From Flavobacterium aerium (lineage in GTDB: Bacteria > Bacteroidota > Bacteroidia > Flavobacteriales > Flavobacteriaceae), in the NCBI RefSeq assembly GCF_030766725.1, contig NZ_JARQWR010000003.1, forward strand, positions 248,001 through 312,000: DNA of 64,000 nucleotides. The letters are read 5' to 3'. Below the pieces are notes generated by a model. The model was not told where the DNA came from, did no database searches, and worked only from the letters and a program-made list of their open reading frames with translations. The translations under genes were made by a program, and so were the position numbers. Shown piece by piece: positions 17,791-26,711 of the stretch (positions are counted from its first letter, which is position 1; each line of letters starts with the position of its first letter).

Positions 17791-17827
17791 AATAAGCGCT
17801 ATGTACAAGTTGTACATAGCGCTTATT
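17791..17827. terminator. bidirectional terminator between convergent genes
   Basis: An 18-bp perfect inverted repeat around a single central base, flanked by A-rich and T-rich runs on the two sides. It can end transcription of the AlkD-like gene (+) and of the GNAT gene (-). Confidence 0.9.
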
Positions 17828-17828
17828 T

Positions 17829-18254
17829 TTATTCTAATTCCATATGGAGTAAAGGATAAGCTTTTCCTTGTCCGTCGATAGCAGAACGATCGACAGTTAT
17901 AAAACCAAAGTACTTGTAGAAACCTACAGCCTGCTCATTCTCTTCGTTAACATCAACTTTAGTGACTTTCATTTTTTCAATAGCATATCGAAGTAACTCT
18001 TTTCCGATTCCTTTGCTTCGACTGTCTGGATGAATAAAAAGCATTTCCAATTTGTCTTCGGCTATTCCTATAAAACCCATGATTTCATTGTTATCATTTC
18101 GAATAGAAGCGAGTTCTAACATTTTCAAATATTCATTTAGAATCAAAGGTCTGTAAAACGCTATATCGGCTTCGTCTAAAAAATGATGTGTTGCTCGTAC
18201 GGATGCTTCCCATACCGTAACTACTTCTAGGTATTCTGACTCCTGAATACGCAT
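17829..18254 (-). CDS. YjaB-like GNAT N-acetyltransferase
   Basis: 141 residues from ATG 18254. An in-frame ATG at 18269 is directly abutted by AAGGAG, which leaves no spacing and favours the inner start; the choice is uncertain. The sequence closely tracks E. coli YjaB: S-V-R-A-T-H-H-F-L near the N-terminus, the acetyl-CoA loop S-R-S-K-G-I-G-K-E-L-L, N-E-E-N-E-Q-A-V-G-F-Y and a closing G-K-A-Y-P-L-L-H-M. The substrate is not known. Confidence 0.85.
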   Translation of the reverse strand: MRIQESEYLEVVTVWEASVRATHHFLDEADIAFYRPLILNEYLKMLELASIRNDNNEIMGFIGIAEDKLEMLFIHPDSRSKGIGKELLRYAIEKMKVTKVDVNEENEQAVGFYKYFGFITVDRSAIDGQGKAYPLLHMELE

Positions 18255-18538
18255 TATCTTATGATTCATCTCCTTAATTTTAATTTTGATTGTTCTCAAA
18301 AATAACAACTTTCTTCAAAATTTAAAATTCTACCGCATCTCTTTTGAAGCATAAAACTCATTTTTGAACCTTATTTGTTAAAATAATCTTATAATTTATT
18401 CATTATCAGTAGTATAATTGAAAAAATCATAGTAATTTTATACTCCATAGAAAAACAAAATAAACGATTTTATAAGTATTGTTTAACTAACTGTATAATT
18501 GAATTCAAAACACCATGAACTTACAGCCTCTAAATTAC

Positions 18539-18609
18539 ATAGGCTTGCTGAAAAATGGAATAAAATACAGATGAACTTCATACTTCCTAACCATTTCAGG
18601 CAAGCCTAT
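18539..18609. other. long imperfect inverted repeat in an intergenic region
   Basis: The 393-bp gap between the GNAT and serine-hydrolase genes is AT-rich and holds one clear structure. A ~20-nt arm (18539-18558) pairs with 18591-18609 (shared ATAGGCTTGC, then TGAAA..ATGG), around a ~32-nt loop that itself contains ATGAA-C-TTCAT. No T tract follows, so it is unlike a terminator. It could be a small RNA, a 5'-leader structure or a remnant of a small mobile element. Confidence 0.55.
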
Positions 18610-18701
18610 AATTTTAAATAAAATACTTCCTAAATAATTTATTTTCAAATAACTGTAACATTTTATTTTTTAAGCCGTCATAATTAAAAAGACTTTTAAT
18701 T

Positions 18702-20198
18702 ATGAAAAAAACAGCCCTATTCTTTTTATTATTCCTTCACTTTTATAGTCAAGCACAAACTATTCCTACGGACAATCCTTTACAAAGTGAATTAGACCAG
18801 TTTGTCCAAAAAGCTGCCTTATTGTACATGAAGGATAATGGCAATACTGCCCTTTCCATTGGAATCATAAAAGACAATATAGCATATACTTACAATTATG
18901 GTACCACAAAATATGGAGAACAAATTTTACCCACAAACCATACTGCTTATGAAATTGGTTCCATCTCCAAAACTTTTGCAGGAACACTAGTTGCACTAGC
19001 ACTAAAGGATAAAAAAATTAACCTGAAAGATGATATTCGAAAATACTTGGATCAAAAATATCCAAATCTCGAATACAATGGACAACCTATCCGAATAGAA
19101 CATTTGGTAAGTCATACTTCGGGATTACCAAAATTCATACCTAATATTGATTTAAATAATAAATCTGAGGATAGCGTGATTGCGCAAATTATAGCATCGT
19201 CTAAGAACTATAGTACTGATGTATTTCTTAAAGATCTTCATCAAATTAAAATCAATTCTTTACCCGGCACTCAATATAATTATTCGAATGCTGCAACGGA
19301 ACTGATGGGAATTATACTAGAAAAAGTATATCATAAGTCCTATACAAAACTATTGAAAGATTATATAACGGTTCCATTAAAAATGATTAATACAGAAATC
19401 AATCCCAACAGAAATAATCCTAATTTAATTGCTGGCTATAATTCCAATTTTAAGATAATGCCTCCTATTCCGTCCAATGTAATAGCTGCTGGTGGTATAT
19501 ACGCTACAACTACGGATATGCTTCAGTATTTAAAGTTTCATTTGAACGAAAAAAACGATATTGCTCACTTATCTCATCAAGTGACTTGGAGAGATTCTGA
19601 AAGCTTTGCTCTTGGATTATATTGGCGTATCAATACAACTTCAGAAGGTGTACAAAAATTATCCCATAGCGGAGGAACATTTGGTTATTCCAGCTATGGT
19701 GTTATTTATCCTGAATTGAATATTGGAATTATCATGTTGACGAATTGTAGTGGTGCTTCTTCCCAAAATGATTTAGAAAACACTGCCGAAAAAATATTCA
19801 ATAATCTTTATTATACTCCGACTGAACTAGCAGCAGAGGATTTTGAACTTCCTCGAAATATTAAAAAGCTTCGAATTCAATTACTTCAAAGAGGTTTTAA
19901 TCAAGCCATTGCTGTTGCCGAGGATTTAAACTCTCAAAAAAATAAACTCTCCGAAGGAGAATTAAATAATTGGGGCTACACTTTATTGAGAAGTAACAAA
20001 AAAACTGAAGCACTCGAAATTTTCAAATTGAATGTTCACCTATTTCCTAAAAGTGGTAATACTTATGATAGTCTAGCAGAAACATACGAAAATCTTAAAA
20101 ATAAAGAATTGGCTCTTCAAAATTACAAACGCTCTCTGGAATTGGACCCAGCAAATAGTAATGCCGTAGAACGCATCAAAAAATTAGAGCAAAAATAG
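18702..20198 (+). CDS. exported serine hydrolase of the class C beta-lactamase fold with C-terminal TPR
   Basis: 498 residues with a signal peptide (1-18, ending S-Q-A-Q). The beta-lactamase/penicillin-binding fold shows the nucleophile motif S-I-S-K (in E-I-G-S-I-S-K-T-F), Y-S-N in the second active-site position, and H-S-G-G in place of K-T-G. The last ~100 residues form one or two TPR helices (Y-D-S-L-A-E-T-Y ... L-E-L-D-P). Proteins of this design are mostly esterases, D-aminopeptidases or peptidases rather than true AmpC enzymes. Substrate unknown. Terminator at 20236-20275. Confidence 0.82.
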   Translation: MKKTALFFLLFLHFYSQAQTIPTDNPLQSELDQFVQKAALLYMKDNGNTALSIGIIKDNIAYTYNYGTTKYGEQILPTNHTAYEIGSISKTFAGTLVALALKDKKINLKDDIRKYLDQKYPNLEYNGQPIRIEHLVSHTSGLPKFIPNIDLNNKSEDSVIAQIIASSKNYSTDVFLKDLHQIKINSLPGTQYNYSNAATELMGIILEKVYHKSYTKLLKDYITVPLKMINTEINPNRNNPNLIAGYNSNFKIMPPIPSNVIAAGGIYATTTDMLQYLKFHLNEKNDIAHLSHQVTWRDSESFALGLYWRINTTSEGVQKLSHSGGTFGYSSYGVIYPELNIGIIMLTNCSGASSQNDLENTAEKIFNNLYYTPTELAAEDFELPRNIKKLRIQLLQRGFNQAIAVAEDLNSQKNKLSEGELNNWGYTLLRSNKKTEALEIFKLNVHLFPKSGNTYDSLAETYENLKNKELALQNYKRSLELDPANSNAVERIKKLEQK

Positions 20199-20235
20199 AT
20201 TCCGCATTTCGAGATTTCAATCATCAATCGAGTCA

Positions 20236-20275
20236 ATACCCTATGCACTTTATTCTACATAGGGTATTTTTTTTT
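20236..20275 (+). terminator. terminator after the serine hydrolase gene
   Basis: ATACCCTATG / CATAGGGTAT stem with a 12-nt loop followed by nine T. The rest of the 352-bp gap up to 20550 is AT-rich and shows nothing else I can support beyond a weak TAATTTAG box near 20522. Confidence 0.85.
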
Positions 20276-20550
20276 ACTATCGTTTTATGCTTTTCATCAG
20301 AATATTTAATACTGCCGTGTAGATATTACTGTATATATAGTAGGTCTTTTCTCCTATTCTTTAAATTATGATAAAATAAAAACATTTTGAATAGCGAGTA
20401 CATTCTTATCTTTTTAAATCATTCTTTCAGAATACGTGATTTTTTTTCTATAAAACAGGATAATTAAGAAATTTCAATAATAAATATGTTCTTTTTCATT
20501 CAAAAATGGGTAGAAAAGTGTTAATTTAGCGTTTTCACAAAAAACCAGAA

Positions 20551-22338
20551 ATGTATACAAAATATCTTAAAAAGTTTGAGATGCTTATCTCATGGACACA
20601 AGCAAGGCTCTCTAACAGACATTTTATATTCCTTTCCAGTATATTGGTAGGTGTTTCGTCCGCACTGGCCGTAATTGTTTTAAAGACATTTGCTCACTCT
20701 GTTTATTCTTTTGCGGAGAGCGTTAATAAAATTCTGAATGTCAAACACGTTAATGTGATATTACCCATTATTGGTATTTTATTAACGGCTGTAGTTATTA
20801 AAAGAGTATTGGGTGGAACCATTGAAAAAGGAACTTCTCAGTTAATGTATGCTGTCGCAAAAAAAGCCAGTATTCTTCCTAAAAAACAAATGTATGCTCA
20901 GATCATCACCAGTTCCCTAACCGTTGGTTTAGGAGGTTCTGCTGGGCTTGAGTCACCAATTACTATAACGGGTGCTGCCTTTGGTTCTAATTATGCACAA
21001 GCCTACGGATTAAGTTATCGTGATCGTACGCTATTATTAGCTTGTGGTGTAGCTGCAGGTATTGCTGCTGCCTTTAATGCTCCCATTGCAGGTGTACTTT
21101 TCACGATTGAAGTATTATTGGCTGATGTAGGGATAACGGCTTTTATTCCCATTATGATCTCAGCAGCAACTGGGGCTATTGTTTCAAACATTATCTTAAA
21201 CGAAAATATTCTTCTCTCTTTTAAACAACAACAATCTTTTGATTATAATAATATTCCTTATTATGTGATATTAGGCGGATTAGCTGGTTTTATTTCTATT
21301 TATCATTCCAGAGTTTTTCAGCGTATTGAGCATTACTTTGAACGTTATAATGTAGGTCGCTATAAAAAAGCCCTCATTGGATCGTTGATGTTGGCTGCTA
21401 TTATTTATGTGTTTCCATCCTTATTTGGAGAGGGTTATGAGAGTATTAAAATCCTGTCCCAACAGAATCCTGAGCGCCTATTGGATGAAACCATTTTTAG
21501 TGGTTTTCGCAATAATACATGGGTATTATTAGTATTTGTTGGCGCAACCACTTTGCTTAAAGTATTTGCTACGGGTATTACTTTAGGAAGTGGTGGTAAT
21601 GGAGGAAACTTTGCGCCCTCACTATTTGTGGGTTCTTATTTAGGATTCTTCTTTTCTACTTTTATCAATCAGTTAGGAATAACCAAACCATTACCCGTTA
21701 GTAATTTTACATTGGTAGGAATGGCTGGTTTATTAAGTGGTCTTTTCCATGCTCCACTTACCGCAATATTCCTTATTGCAGAGATTACTGGTGGTTATAA
21801 TTTGATGATTCCTTTAATGATGGTTTCTTCAATCAGCTTTGCTATTTCGAAACAGTTTGAAAACCACTCTATGGATATTAAGAAACTGGCGGCAAAAGGT
21901 CATGTTTTTACGAGTAACAAGGATAAGAATATCTTAACGACTATTGAGGCTTCTACCATCATCCAGACCGATTATGAAAGTATTCAACCGGAAGATAATT
22001 TAGAGAAGTTAGTCGCTTTGATTTCGCATTCTAAACAGGTTGTTTTCCCTGTTGTAAACAACGATCAGGAACTGGTTGGAATCATTTATTTTGATGCCAT
22101 CCGCGATATTATTTTCAGTCCTTTCAAGGCGAAATATACCTTGGTCAAAGAAATCATGAAAGCACCTAGCAATACTATAAATTCTTATGATAATATGGAA
22201 CGCATTATGAAGAAATTTGACACTTCTCATGAGACGTATCTACCTGTTATAAAAGACGGTAAGTATTATGGTTTTATCTCCAAAACCGTAGCTCTGGAGA
22301 CTTATAGAAATCAATTGAAAACAATGACGATTGAGTAG
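20551..22338 (+). CDS. ClC-family chloride channel/transporter with C-terminal CBS pair
   Basis: 595 residues. Ten or more hydrophobic segments form the ClC core. The chloride-pathway motifs appear as G-G-S-A-G-L-E-S-P (keeping the gating Glu of GREGP) and G-S-G-G-N-G-G-N-F-A-P. From about residue 450 two CBS domains follow (V-V-F-P-V-V-N-N-D...L-V-G-I-I, and Y-L-P-V-I-K-D-G...Y-G-F-I-S), which usually bind adenine nucleotides. The 3' end of this gene is duplicated inside the toxin island (see 28413-28643), so this locus is the island's left boundary. Confidence 0.92.
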   Translation: MYTKYLKKFEMLISWTQARLSNRHFIFLSSILVGVSSALAVIVLKTFAHSVYSFAESVNKILNVKHVNVILPIIGILLTAVVIKRVLGGTIEKGTSQLMYAVAKKASILPKKQMYAQIITSSLTVGLGGSAGLESPITITGAAFGSNYAQAYGLSYRDRTLLLACGVAAGIAAAFNAPIAGVLFTIEVLLADVGITAFIPIMISAATGAIVSNIILNENILLSFKQQQSFDYNNIPYYVILGGLAGFISIYHSRVFQRIEHYFERYNVGRYKKALIGSLMLAAIIYVFPSLFGEGYESIKILSQQNPERLLDETIFSGFRNNTWVLLVFVGATTLLKVFATGITLGSGGNGGNFAPSLFVGSYLGFFFSTFINQLGITKPLPVSNFTLVGMAGLLSGLFHAPLTAIFLIAEITGGYNLMIPLMMVSSISFAISKQFENHSMDIKKLAAKGHVFTSNKDKNILTTIEASTIIQTDYESIQPEDNLEKLVALISHSKQVVFPVVNNDQELVGIIYFDAIRDIIFSPFKAKYTLVKEIMKAPSNTINSYDNMERIMKKFDTSHETYLPVIKDGKYYGFISKTVALETYRNQLKTMTIE

Positions 22339-22391
22339 TTTTTAGAAATGAGATACTAGTATTTTGTATCAATTTAAAATATTATTTAACC
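22161..22391 (+). repeat. direct repeat copy 1: 3' end of the ClC gene plus flank
   Basis: 231 bp running from the second CBS domain of the ClC gene to the stop codon of the convergent gene at 22382. It recurs at 28413-28643 in the same orientation and at the same length without gaps. I count about 14 mismatches, all within the coding part; the non-coding tail is identical. Confidence 0.9.
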
Positions 22392-22780
22392 TCTTCTGAA
22401 AGAGCAACATCCATAAAGGGAATTCTTAAATTTTCTAATTCTTTCTTTAAGATATTTATAAATTTTTTTATCATTAAATTATCTTCCCAAAAATCTTCAA
22501 GATTACATTGTTTTAATAGTTTATCATTCTTTGTTATATAAAACTCTAATTGATCATAAGACAAATTAAATTCAATAGAATGCTCAAAATAATCAAAATC
22601 AAAACAAATTGAATAATTTATTTTGCCTTCATATTTCCCTCGAACCCCTAAAAATTTATAACTTCTTACAGACAAATTATAAATTCTTTCTTCTATAAAA
22701 ATCTTATATAACAGAACAACACAATCATTTTGTAATTTAGATTTTATACCTACCTCTTGATTAAAAACTGTATTAATCAT
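22382..22780 (-). CDS. hypothetical protein, candidate orphan immunity protein
   Basis: 132 residues, no signal peptide, rich in aromatic and charged residues (S-I-C-F-D-F-D-Y-F, E-D-F-W-E-D). I do not recognise the family. It is the last gene of the minus-strand toxin island, downstream of a decayed tip/immunity cassette. Its stop codon coincides with the end of the 231-bp repeat. Small size, AT-rich coding and location suggest an immunity gene whose toxin is lost or encoded elsewhere; this is inference. Confidence 0.55.
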   Translation of the reverse strand: MINTVFNQEVGIKSKLQNDCVVLLYKIFIEERIYNLSVRSYKFLGVRGKYEGKINYSICFDFDYFEHSIEFNLSYDQLEFYITKNDKLLKQCNLEDFWEDNLMIKKFINILKKELENLRIPFMDVALSEEVK

Positions 22781-22833
22781 AATGTTTTATTTTATGTTCG
22801 ATATTCATCTATTTCTCTTCCGGGAAATCTACT

Positions 22834-23325
22834 TTAAAAACTTAAAATCCATAAACAAAATACAATAATAGTAGCTATAAACGTGAACCAACAGTATTTT
22901 CTTTTTTCATCTCTTGTCCACTTATCAAACTTATCAAAATACTTTATGTATTTGTCATTTTTGAAAACAAAAACATAACATACTATACCTGATAGTATTC
23001 CAAAAATTATAAAATATATTGTTCCAAGATTATCAGTATTAAAAAGTTTGTGAATTAAGCCAACTACTCCAAAAATTAAAAAAAACAATAACCCTAATAA
23101 AATTCCACCGGCAACAGTCACACTCATTCCGAAATTTTTATTTCCAAAAACAGAATCTATTTCTTTTTGAATATCTATTCCTAATTTTTCATATCTTCTT
23201 TTTTGAAATGGCAACTTATGAATAAGTCTAAAAGGATTTATTTTGTTTGTTAACAGATGTAATTTATAATGTGCTTTATAATAGCAAAAATGTATTACGT
23301 TTAAATATAATTCTAGTTTATTCAT
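22834..23325 (-). CDS. membrane protein, candidate immunity protein
   Basis: 163 residues with a basic amphipathic N-terminal third and three hydrophobic segments (about 70-92, 101-120 and 144-162). Family not recognised. It lies about 45 nt downstream of the broken DUF1493-like immunity gene and 53 nt upstream of another small gene on the same strand. Integral membrane immunity proteins usually protect against toxins acting at the inner membrane; here that is only suggested by position. Confidence 0.5.
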   Translation of the reverse strand: MNKLELYLNVIHFCYYKAHYKLHLLTNKINPFRLIHKLPFQKRRYEKLGIDIQKEIDSVFGNKNFGMSVTVAGGILLGLLFFLIFGVVGLIHKLFNTDNLGTIYFIIFGILSGIVCYVFVFKNDKYIKYFDKFDKWTRDEKRKYCWFTFIATIIVFCLWILSF

Positions 23326-23370
23326 AACCTATTTCTATCGCACATGATATATTGTTATTCTTTCATTACA

Positions 23371-23694
23371 TTAAGGATTAAACCATTTACCTTTTTCGAC
23401 AACATGTCCCAAGTGTTCAATGGTTAATGCTTTTTTCTCTGGACATATTTCTTTTCTAAAAAATAACCGTATTAAAATTACTTTTTTCCATGAATATTCT
23501 GGGTATTAAAAATAATCTTCTATTATAAAACCAGCAGATTTCACATTAAACTCTTTAAAAAAAAGTTTCATAATATGTTCTGCATCCAAATCAAATATTT
23601 TTAATTGCGGTGAAGCTATATTTGTAAAACGGGTTATATCCTTTAAACCCGTTTTATCTTTTATAAACTTTATAATTTTATGTTCAATATCCAT
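23371..23694 (-). pseudogene. DUF1493-like immunity gene with an in-frame stop
   Basis: Reading from ATG 23694, 62 residues precede a TAA at 23506-23508. The same frame then continues with no shift for 44 more codons to TAA 23371-23373, ending G-H-V-V-E-K-G-K-W-F-N-P. That tail matches the end of the intact homologue at 29910-30218 (I-E-V-V-K-K-G-E-W-F-D-P). A single base change (for example AAA or CAA to TAA) explains the break. The partner toxin just upstream is also broken. Confidence 0.75.
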
Positions 23695-23705
23695 ATAATC
23701 GTATT

Positions 23706-24589
23706 TTATTTATTAGTATTATAATCTAATATTGTGCTTCCATGCCCAACCATTCCTGTTCCTATGATAGGGGAGTTCCTTCCTAAAAAAGTTCCCCAAG
23801 TATATGATTTACCATAAAGAGTCGGAAGTGATTTTGTACCTAAAAAATTTATACTTTTTGAACCTATTTTTTCCGTAAAATATACAGAAGACTTTAATGT
23901 ATTTTTAGAACCTCCTAATACAATTCTCATACCTATTGATGCTTTTGAAATAGTAGTTAATCCCATCCATATCAATTTTCCTCCCATATAAATTTCTCCA
24001 ACTGCAAATAAATTACTTGTAAAACTCGCAGAATCATCAGTAATTGCCCCTGAAGCTAGTGTTCCATTAACTTTTACTCCATACCCTCGGTGTAAAGTTT
24101 TATTACCTTGCCCATGTTCCATAACTCTAGTTGGCTCTATAACTTCTCCTTTATTATTATATTTATAATCTATAGTATCCCATTATCATTGATTTTATTT
24201 CCTTTCTCATCATAACCATTATCGTTATCATGCATCGCATGGTTCAAGGCTGTCACGGTAAACGCAGTAGCGGCACCTTGCCAAAAGTTCCCTCCTGTTA
24301 GGGCTGCCCCAGCACCACCCGAAACTGTACCAAAAGCAATGGTACCAAAGTCTCCACTACCCCAGCTACCACCAGCACCTTTCCATGTTGAGCCATTGGC
24401 TAATTTTCCACCACTCCATACGGAACCCACCATACTACTAATTGAGGCACTGGCAAAACCAGTCCAGAAATTCCCTCCTTGAACACCACTTAATCCTCCT
24501 TGAAAGGTACCATGGGCTAAGGCTTGGAAAACCATCCTTGTTCCGAGCTGTCGTATGGTATTCGCAATATCCCCAATTCCATTGGTCTA
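23706..24589 (-). pseudogene. displaced RHS C-terminus with family-X toxin tip, frameshifted
   Basis: The frame open from about 24589 encodes a piece of the RHS C-terminal glycine-rich segment (A-L-A-H-G to A-L-N-H-A-M-H), then a short linker, and stops at 24170. One frame over, the protein resumes (D-T-I-D-Y-K-Y-N-N-K-G-E-V) and runs to 23706. Restoring a single G in the GGG around 24182 would join them. The tip (about 140 residues) has G-G-S-K-N-T-L-K-S-S and F-L-G-R-N-S-P-I, shared with the tips at 30220-30531 and, more weakly, 25117-25462. Toxin activity unknown. No signal peptide or N-terminal RHS part. Confidence 0.75.
24230..24589 (-). repeat. RHS 3'-segment copy (longest displaced copy)
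   Basis: From the A-M-H codons at 24230 upward, this stretch is near-identical to the RHS gene at 31801 onward for about 300 bp. It then diverges into a related but different upstream sequence (I-A-N-T-I-R-Q-L-G). It provides homology for swapping tips into the full-length gene. Confidence 0.85.
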
Positions 24590-24664
24590 CATTTTATATT
24601 TTAATTTAAGTAAATACTCGTAGCAGACAAGTACCAATGGATTTCTGAAAAAATATATTTTTTT

Positions 24665-25111
24665 TCATTTTGGTAAAAAAAGCTTACTTTTTTTAACTTC
24701 TTTATTACCCCAAAAAAAACTTCCTTTCCTAATTACATTATACATTTCAATTCCAAGATAATTATGAATTGATAGTATTTTAGAATTATCTTTTAAAATT
24801 ATTAAATTAATATATCCATTAAATATTGATTCAATAATTTCAATCGTAGTGTTATTTTCTAATTCATGATTATTAAAAACTATGCACTCATCAAAAACAC
24901 TAATATCAATAATAATTTCATCATTATTGATAGTAAAATGGATACTATCATTATTTTTAATTAAATAAAAATCACAAAAATCATGTAAAAAAATTGATTC
25001 ATCGAACTTTATAAATTCTACTTTGTTAAACAAATTGGTTTTGTACTTTTTAAGTATGTTATTAAAAATATTGATTTTAAATAGTACTTTTTCACTAAAA
25101 TTATTGCTCAT
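24665..25111 (-). CDS. candidate immunity protein
   Basis: 148 residues from ATG 25111, which lies 5 nt after the stop of the decayed tip at 25117-25462. The longer reading from 25165 merely runs through that tip in another frame. Acidic, Ile/Asn/Phe-rich, no signal peptide or membrane span. Family not recognised. The immunity role is inferred from the tight toxin-immunity spacing seen throughout this island. Confidence 0.6.
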   Translation of the reverse strand: MSNNFSEKVLFKINIFNNILKKYKTNLFNKVEFIKFDESIFLHDFCDFYLIKNNDSIHFTINNDEIIIDISVFDECIVFNNHELENNTTIEIIESIFNGYINLIILKDNSKILSIHNYLGIEMYNVIRKGSFFWGNKEVKKSKLFLPK

Positions 25112-25116
25112 AAATA

Positions 25117-25462
25117 TTATCTTAAAGTTTTTATTATTGGATTTGCTATTTCGTTTGCTGTCCAAGTGGATCTAATATATAGATGTCTTAATGCAATGTT
25201 TGGGTTCTCGCTAACACCTATCCCAATTCTAATTCCATAACCCCAAGCACCTTCAGAATTTTGAAAGGTTGACCCCATTTACATTTAGAAGTCCTTTTCT
25301 TACAACAGAGTTTCCGAAAAATTTTGACCCAATACCAATTGTTTTATTTGAAATAGCTGCACCTGAAAAAACATTCCTTACGCCTTTAAGAGCTGTTCCA
25401 CCGATAAAAAATTAGCTATTGTATTATCCTCAGTGATTGCTCCTGAGGAAAGCTAACCACTG
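25117..25462 (-). pseudogene. decayed toxin-tip fragment
   Basis: Three pieces in different frames form one continuous similarity. S-G-A-I-T-E-D-N-T is followed by a shift, then I-G-G-T-A-L-K-G-V through N-V-N-G, a second shift, and F-Q-N-S-E-G-A-W-G-Y-G down to I-K-T-L-R and TAA 25117-25119. The beginning matches S-G-A-I-T-D-D-S in the tip at 23706-24122. At least two indels make it non-functional. It is joined directly after the CPBP gene with no RHS arm. Confidence 0.65.
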
Positions 25463-25473
25463 TTTTACCATAC

Positions 25474-26154
25474 TTATACATTCTTTTCTTGATTAGTCTT
25501 GATTAGAGATAATATCATTACAACAAAACTTAATATACAGGTTATTAACATAAAATAATGACTATTTTCTTTAAATTTTAATAACGTAAGAAAAAAAGGA
25601 AAAACTATTAAGGTTATAATATTGCTTAAAGAATGCGCAATAAAACAGACAAAAATATTTTTCGTTTTTACATATAAAATTCCTAAAAAAACTGCTAATA
25701 TAAAAACTGCTAATAAATTTGAATTAGAGAGATAATGAACAATAGTGAAGCCTAATGAAGATAAAACTACTGCTTTTTTAATAGATACTTTTTTAATTAG
25801 AAAAGGTAATAAACTACCTCTAAAAATTAACTCTTCAAGCAATGGTGATAACAATAAGACTTTTAATACTCCATAATTAGTATAATTTCCTATTTTATTT
25901 ATTGTATCATCTTTATAAATTAGCAATGGTAATATGCTGAAAAAAAATGAAAAACTTAAAGTAAATAAAAAGATTTGTATTGTCAAATTCTTATTTACTT
26001 TCAAAAATTGTTTATTAGAATAATCTTCTTTATTATTCCAAAAGAAGAAGGATCCCACAAAAAAAGCATATAACAAAATACTTTTAAAATTATACTTCGA
26101 ATCATAATATGTAATAATCATTACACAAACTATATATAAATAAAATTTCATCAT
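25474..26154 (-). CDS. CPBP-family intramembrane metalloprotease, likely immunity protein
   Basis: 226 residues with six to seven hydrophobic segments. The CPBP/Abi motifs are L-E-E-L-I-F-R-G (EExxxR), I-V-H-Y (second conserved His) and A-H-S-L-S-N (HxxxN-type third motif). Members include Rce1-like prenyl proteases and bacteriocin self-immunity proteins. It begins 6 nt after the stop of the toxin tip at 26161, the same spacing as other toxin-immunity pairs here, so it probably protects against that tip. A CPBP protein in this place hints that the toxin acts at or passes the inner membrane. Confidence 0.75.
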   Translation of the reverse strand: MMKFYLYIVCVMIITYYDSKYNFKSILLYAFFVGSFFFWNNKEDYSNKQFLKVNKNLTIQIFLFTLSFSFFFSILPLLIYKDDTINKIGNYTNYGVLKVLLLSPLLEELIFRGSLLPFLIKKVSIKKAVVLSSLGFTIVHYLSNSNLLAVFILAVFLGILYVKTKNIFVCFIAHSLSNIITLIVFPFFLTLLKFKENSHYFMLITCILSFVVMILSLIKTNQEKNV

Positions 26155-26160
26155 TTCCTT

Positions 26161-26709
26161 TTACTTTGTTTTATAATACAAATCATATCTGCTATATCCA
26201 GAATAAGGACTATAGGCATTATTTATTGTAGGAGTTTGAATTTCACCTTGTGGCATAAACATATATTTAATTAAGGCATTTTTTGCTCCCTGTATTCTCA
26301 TTTCTTTTTGTATTCTATCTGAAGGTTGATTATTTTTAGCTAGATTACCATCCCCTAACAGTTCCCCAACTGGTCCTTTCTTAGTAATAAATTCTAATAT
26401 TTTTATTCCAAGTTCTTCCCCAATTTTGCCTGGTATTTGATCAATTAATCCATTGACATTTGTTCCAGGAATATTCTTATAGCTCACTTCTATATCTAGT
26501 CCATTAAATTTAACCCCTTTATGAGTTAAACTAAAAGGATGTGCTTTAAGCCATTTTTGAATTTCATTTATATTACCTCCATATTCTTTTACTATCTGTT
26601 TTGCAAGTTCTCTATCAGGATCTATCTGTTTATGCATCGCATGGTTCAATACTGTCACGGTAAACCCTGTTGCAGCACCTTGCCAAAAATTCCCTCTTGT
26701 TAGGGCTGC
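26161..26709 (-). CDS. displaced RHS C-terminal fragment with unknown toxin tip
   Basis: The frame opens at the junction with the upstream immunity gene and encodes only ~27 residues of the RHS segment (A-A-L-T-R-G-N-F-W-Q-G to N-H-A-M-H), then a ~156-residue tip. The only starts are internal (GTG at 26658 or ATG within A-M-H). The tip has no motif I recognise; it contains a G-V-K-F-N-G-L-D-I-E-V-S-Y strand pair and ends in a Tyr-rich tail (Y-S-G-Y-S-R-Y-D-L-Y-Y). With no secretion signal it is probably a silent cassette. Confidence 0.65.
   Translation of the reverse strand, partial: AALTRGNFWQGAATGFTVTVLNHAMHKQIDPDRELAKQIVKEYGGNINEIQKWLKAHPFSLTHKGVKFNGLDIEVSYKNIPGTNVNGLIDQIPGKIGEELGIKILEFITKKGPVGELLGDGNLAKNNQPSDRIQKEMRIQGAKNALIKYMFMPQGEIQTPTINNAYSPYSGYSRYDLYYKTK
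26632..26709 (-). repeat. RHS 3'-segment copy (shortest, 78 bp)
   Basis: Near-identical to 31801-31878 in the full RHS gene, with a few substitutions. The junction falls 2 nt from the stop codon of the gene at 26712. Confidence 0.8.
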
Positions 26710-26711
26710 AT

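Noticed and set aside
24170..24190. Programmed ribosomal frameshift joining the RHS fragment to its tip
   Set aside because: The site has only three G and no slippery heptamer or obvious stimulatory structure, and the partner immunity gene is also broken. Simple decay is more likely.
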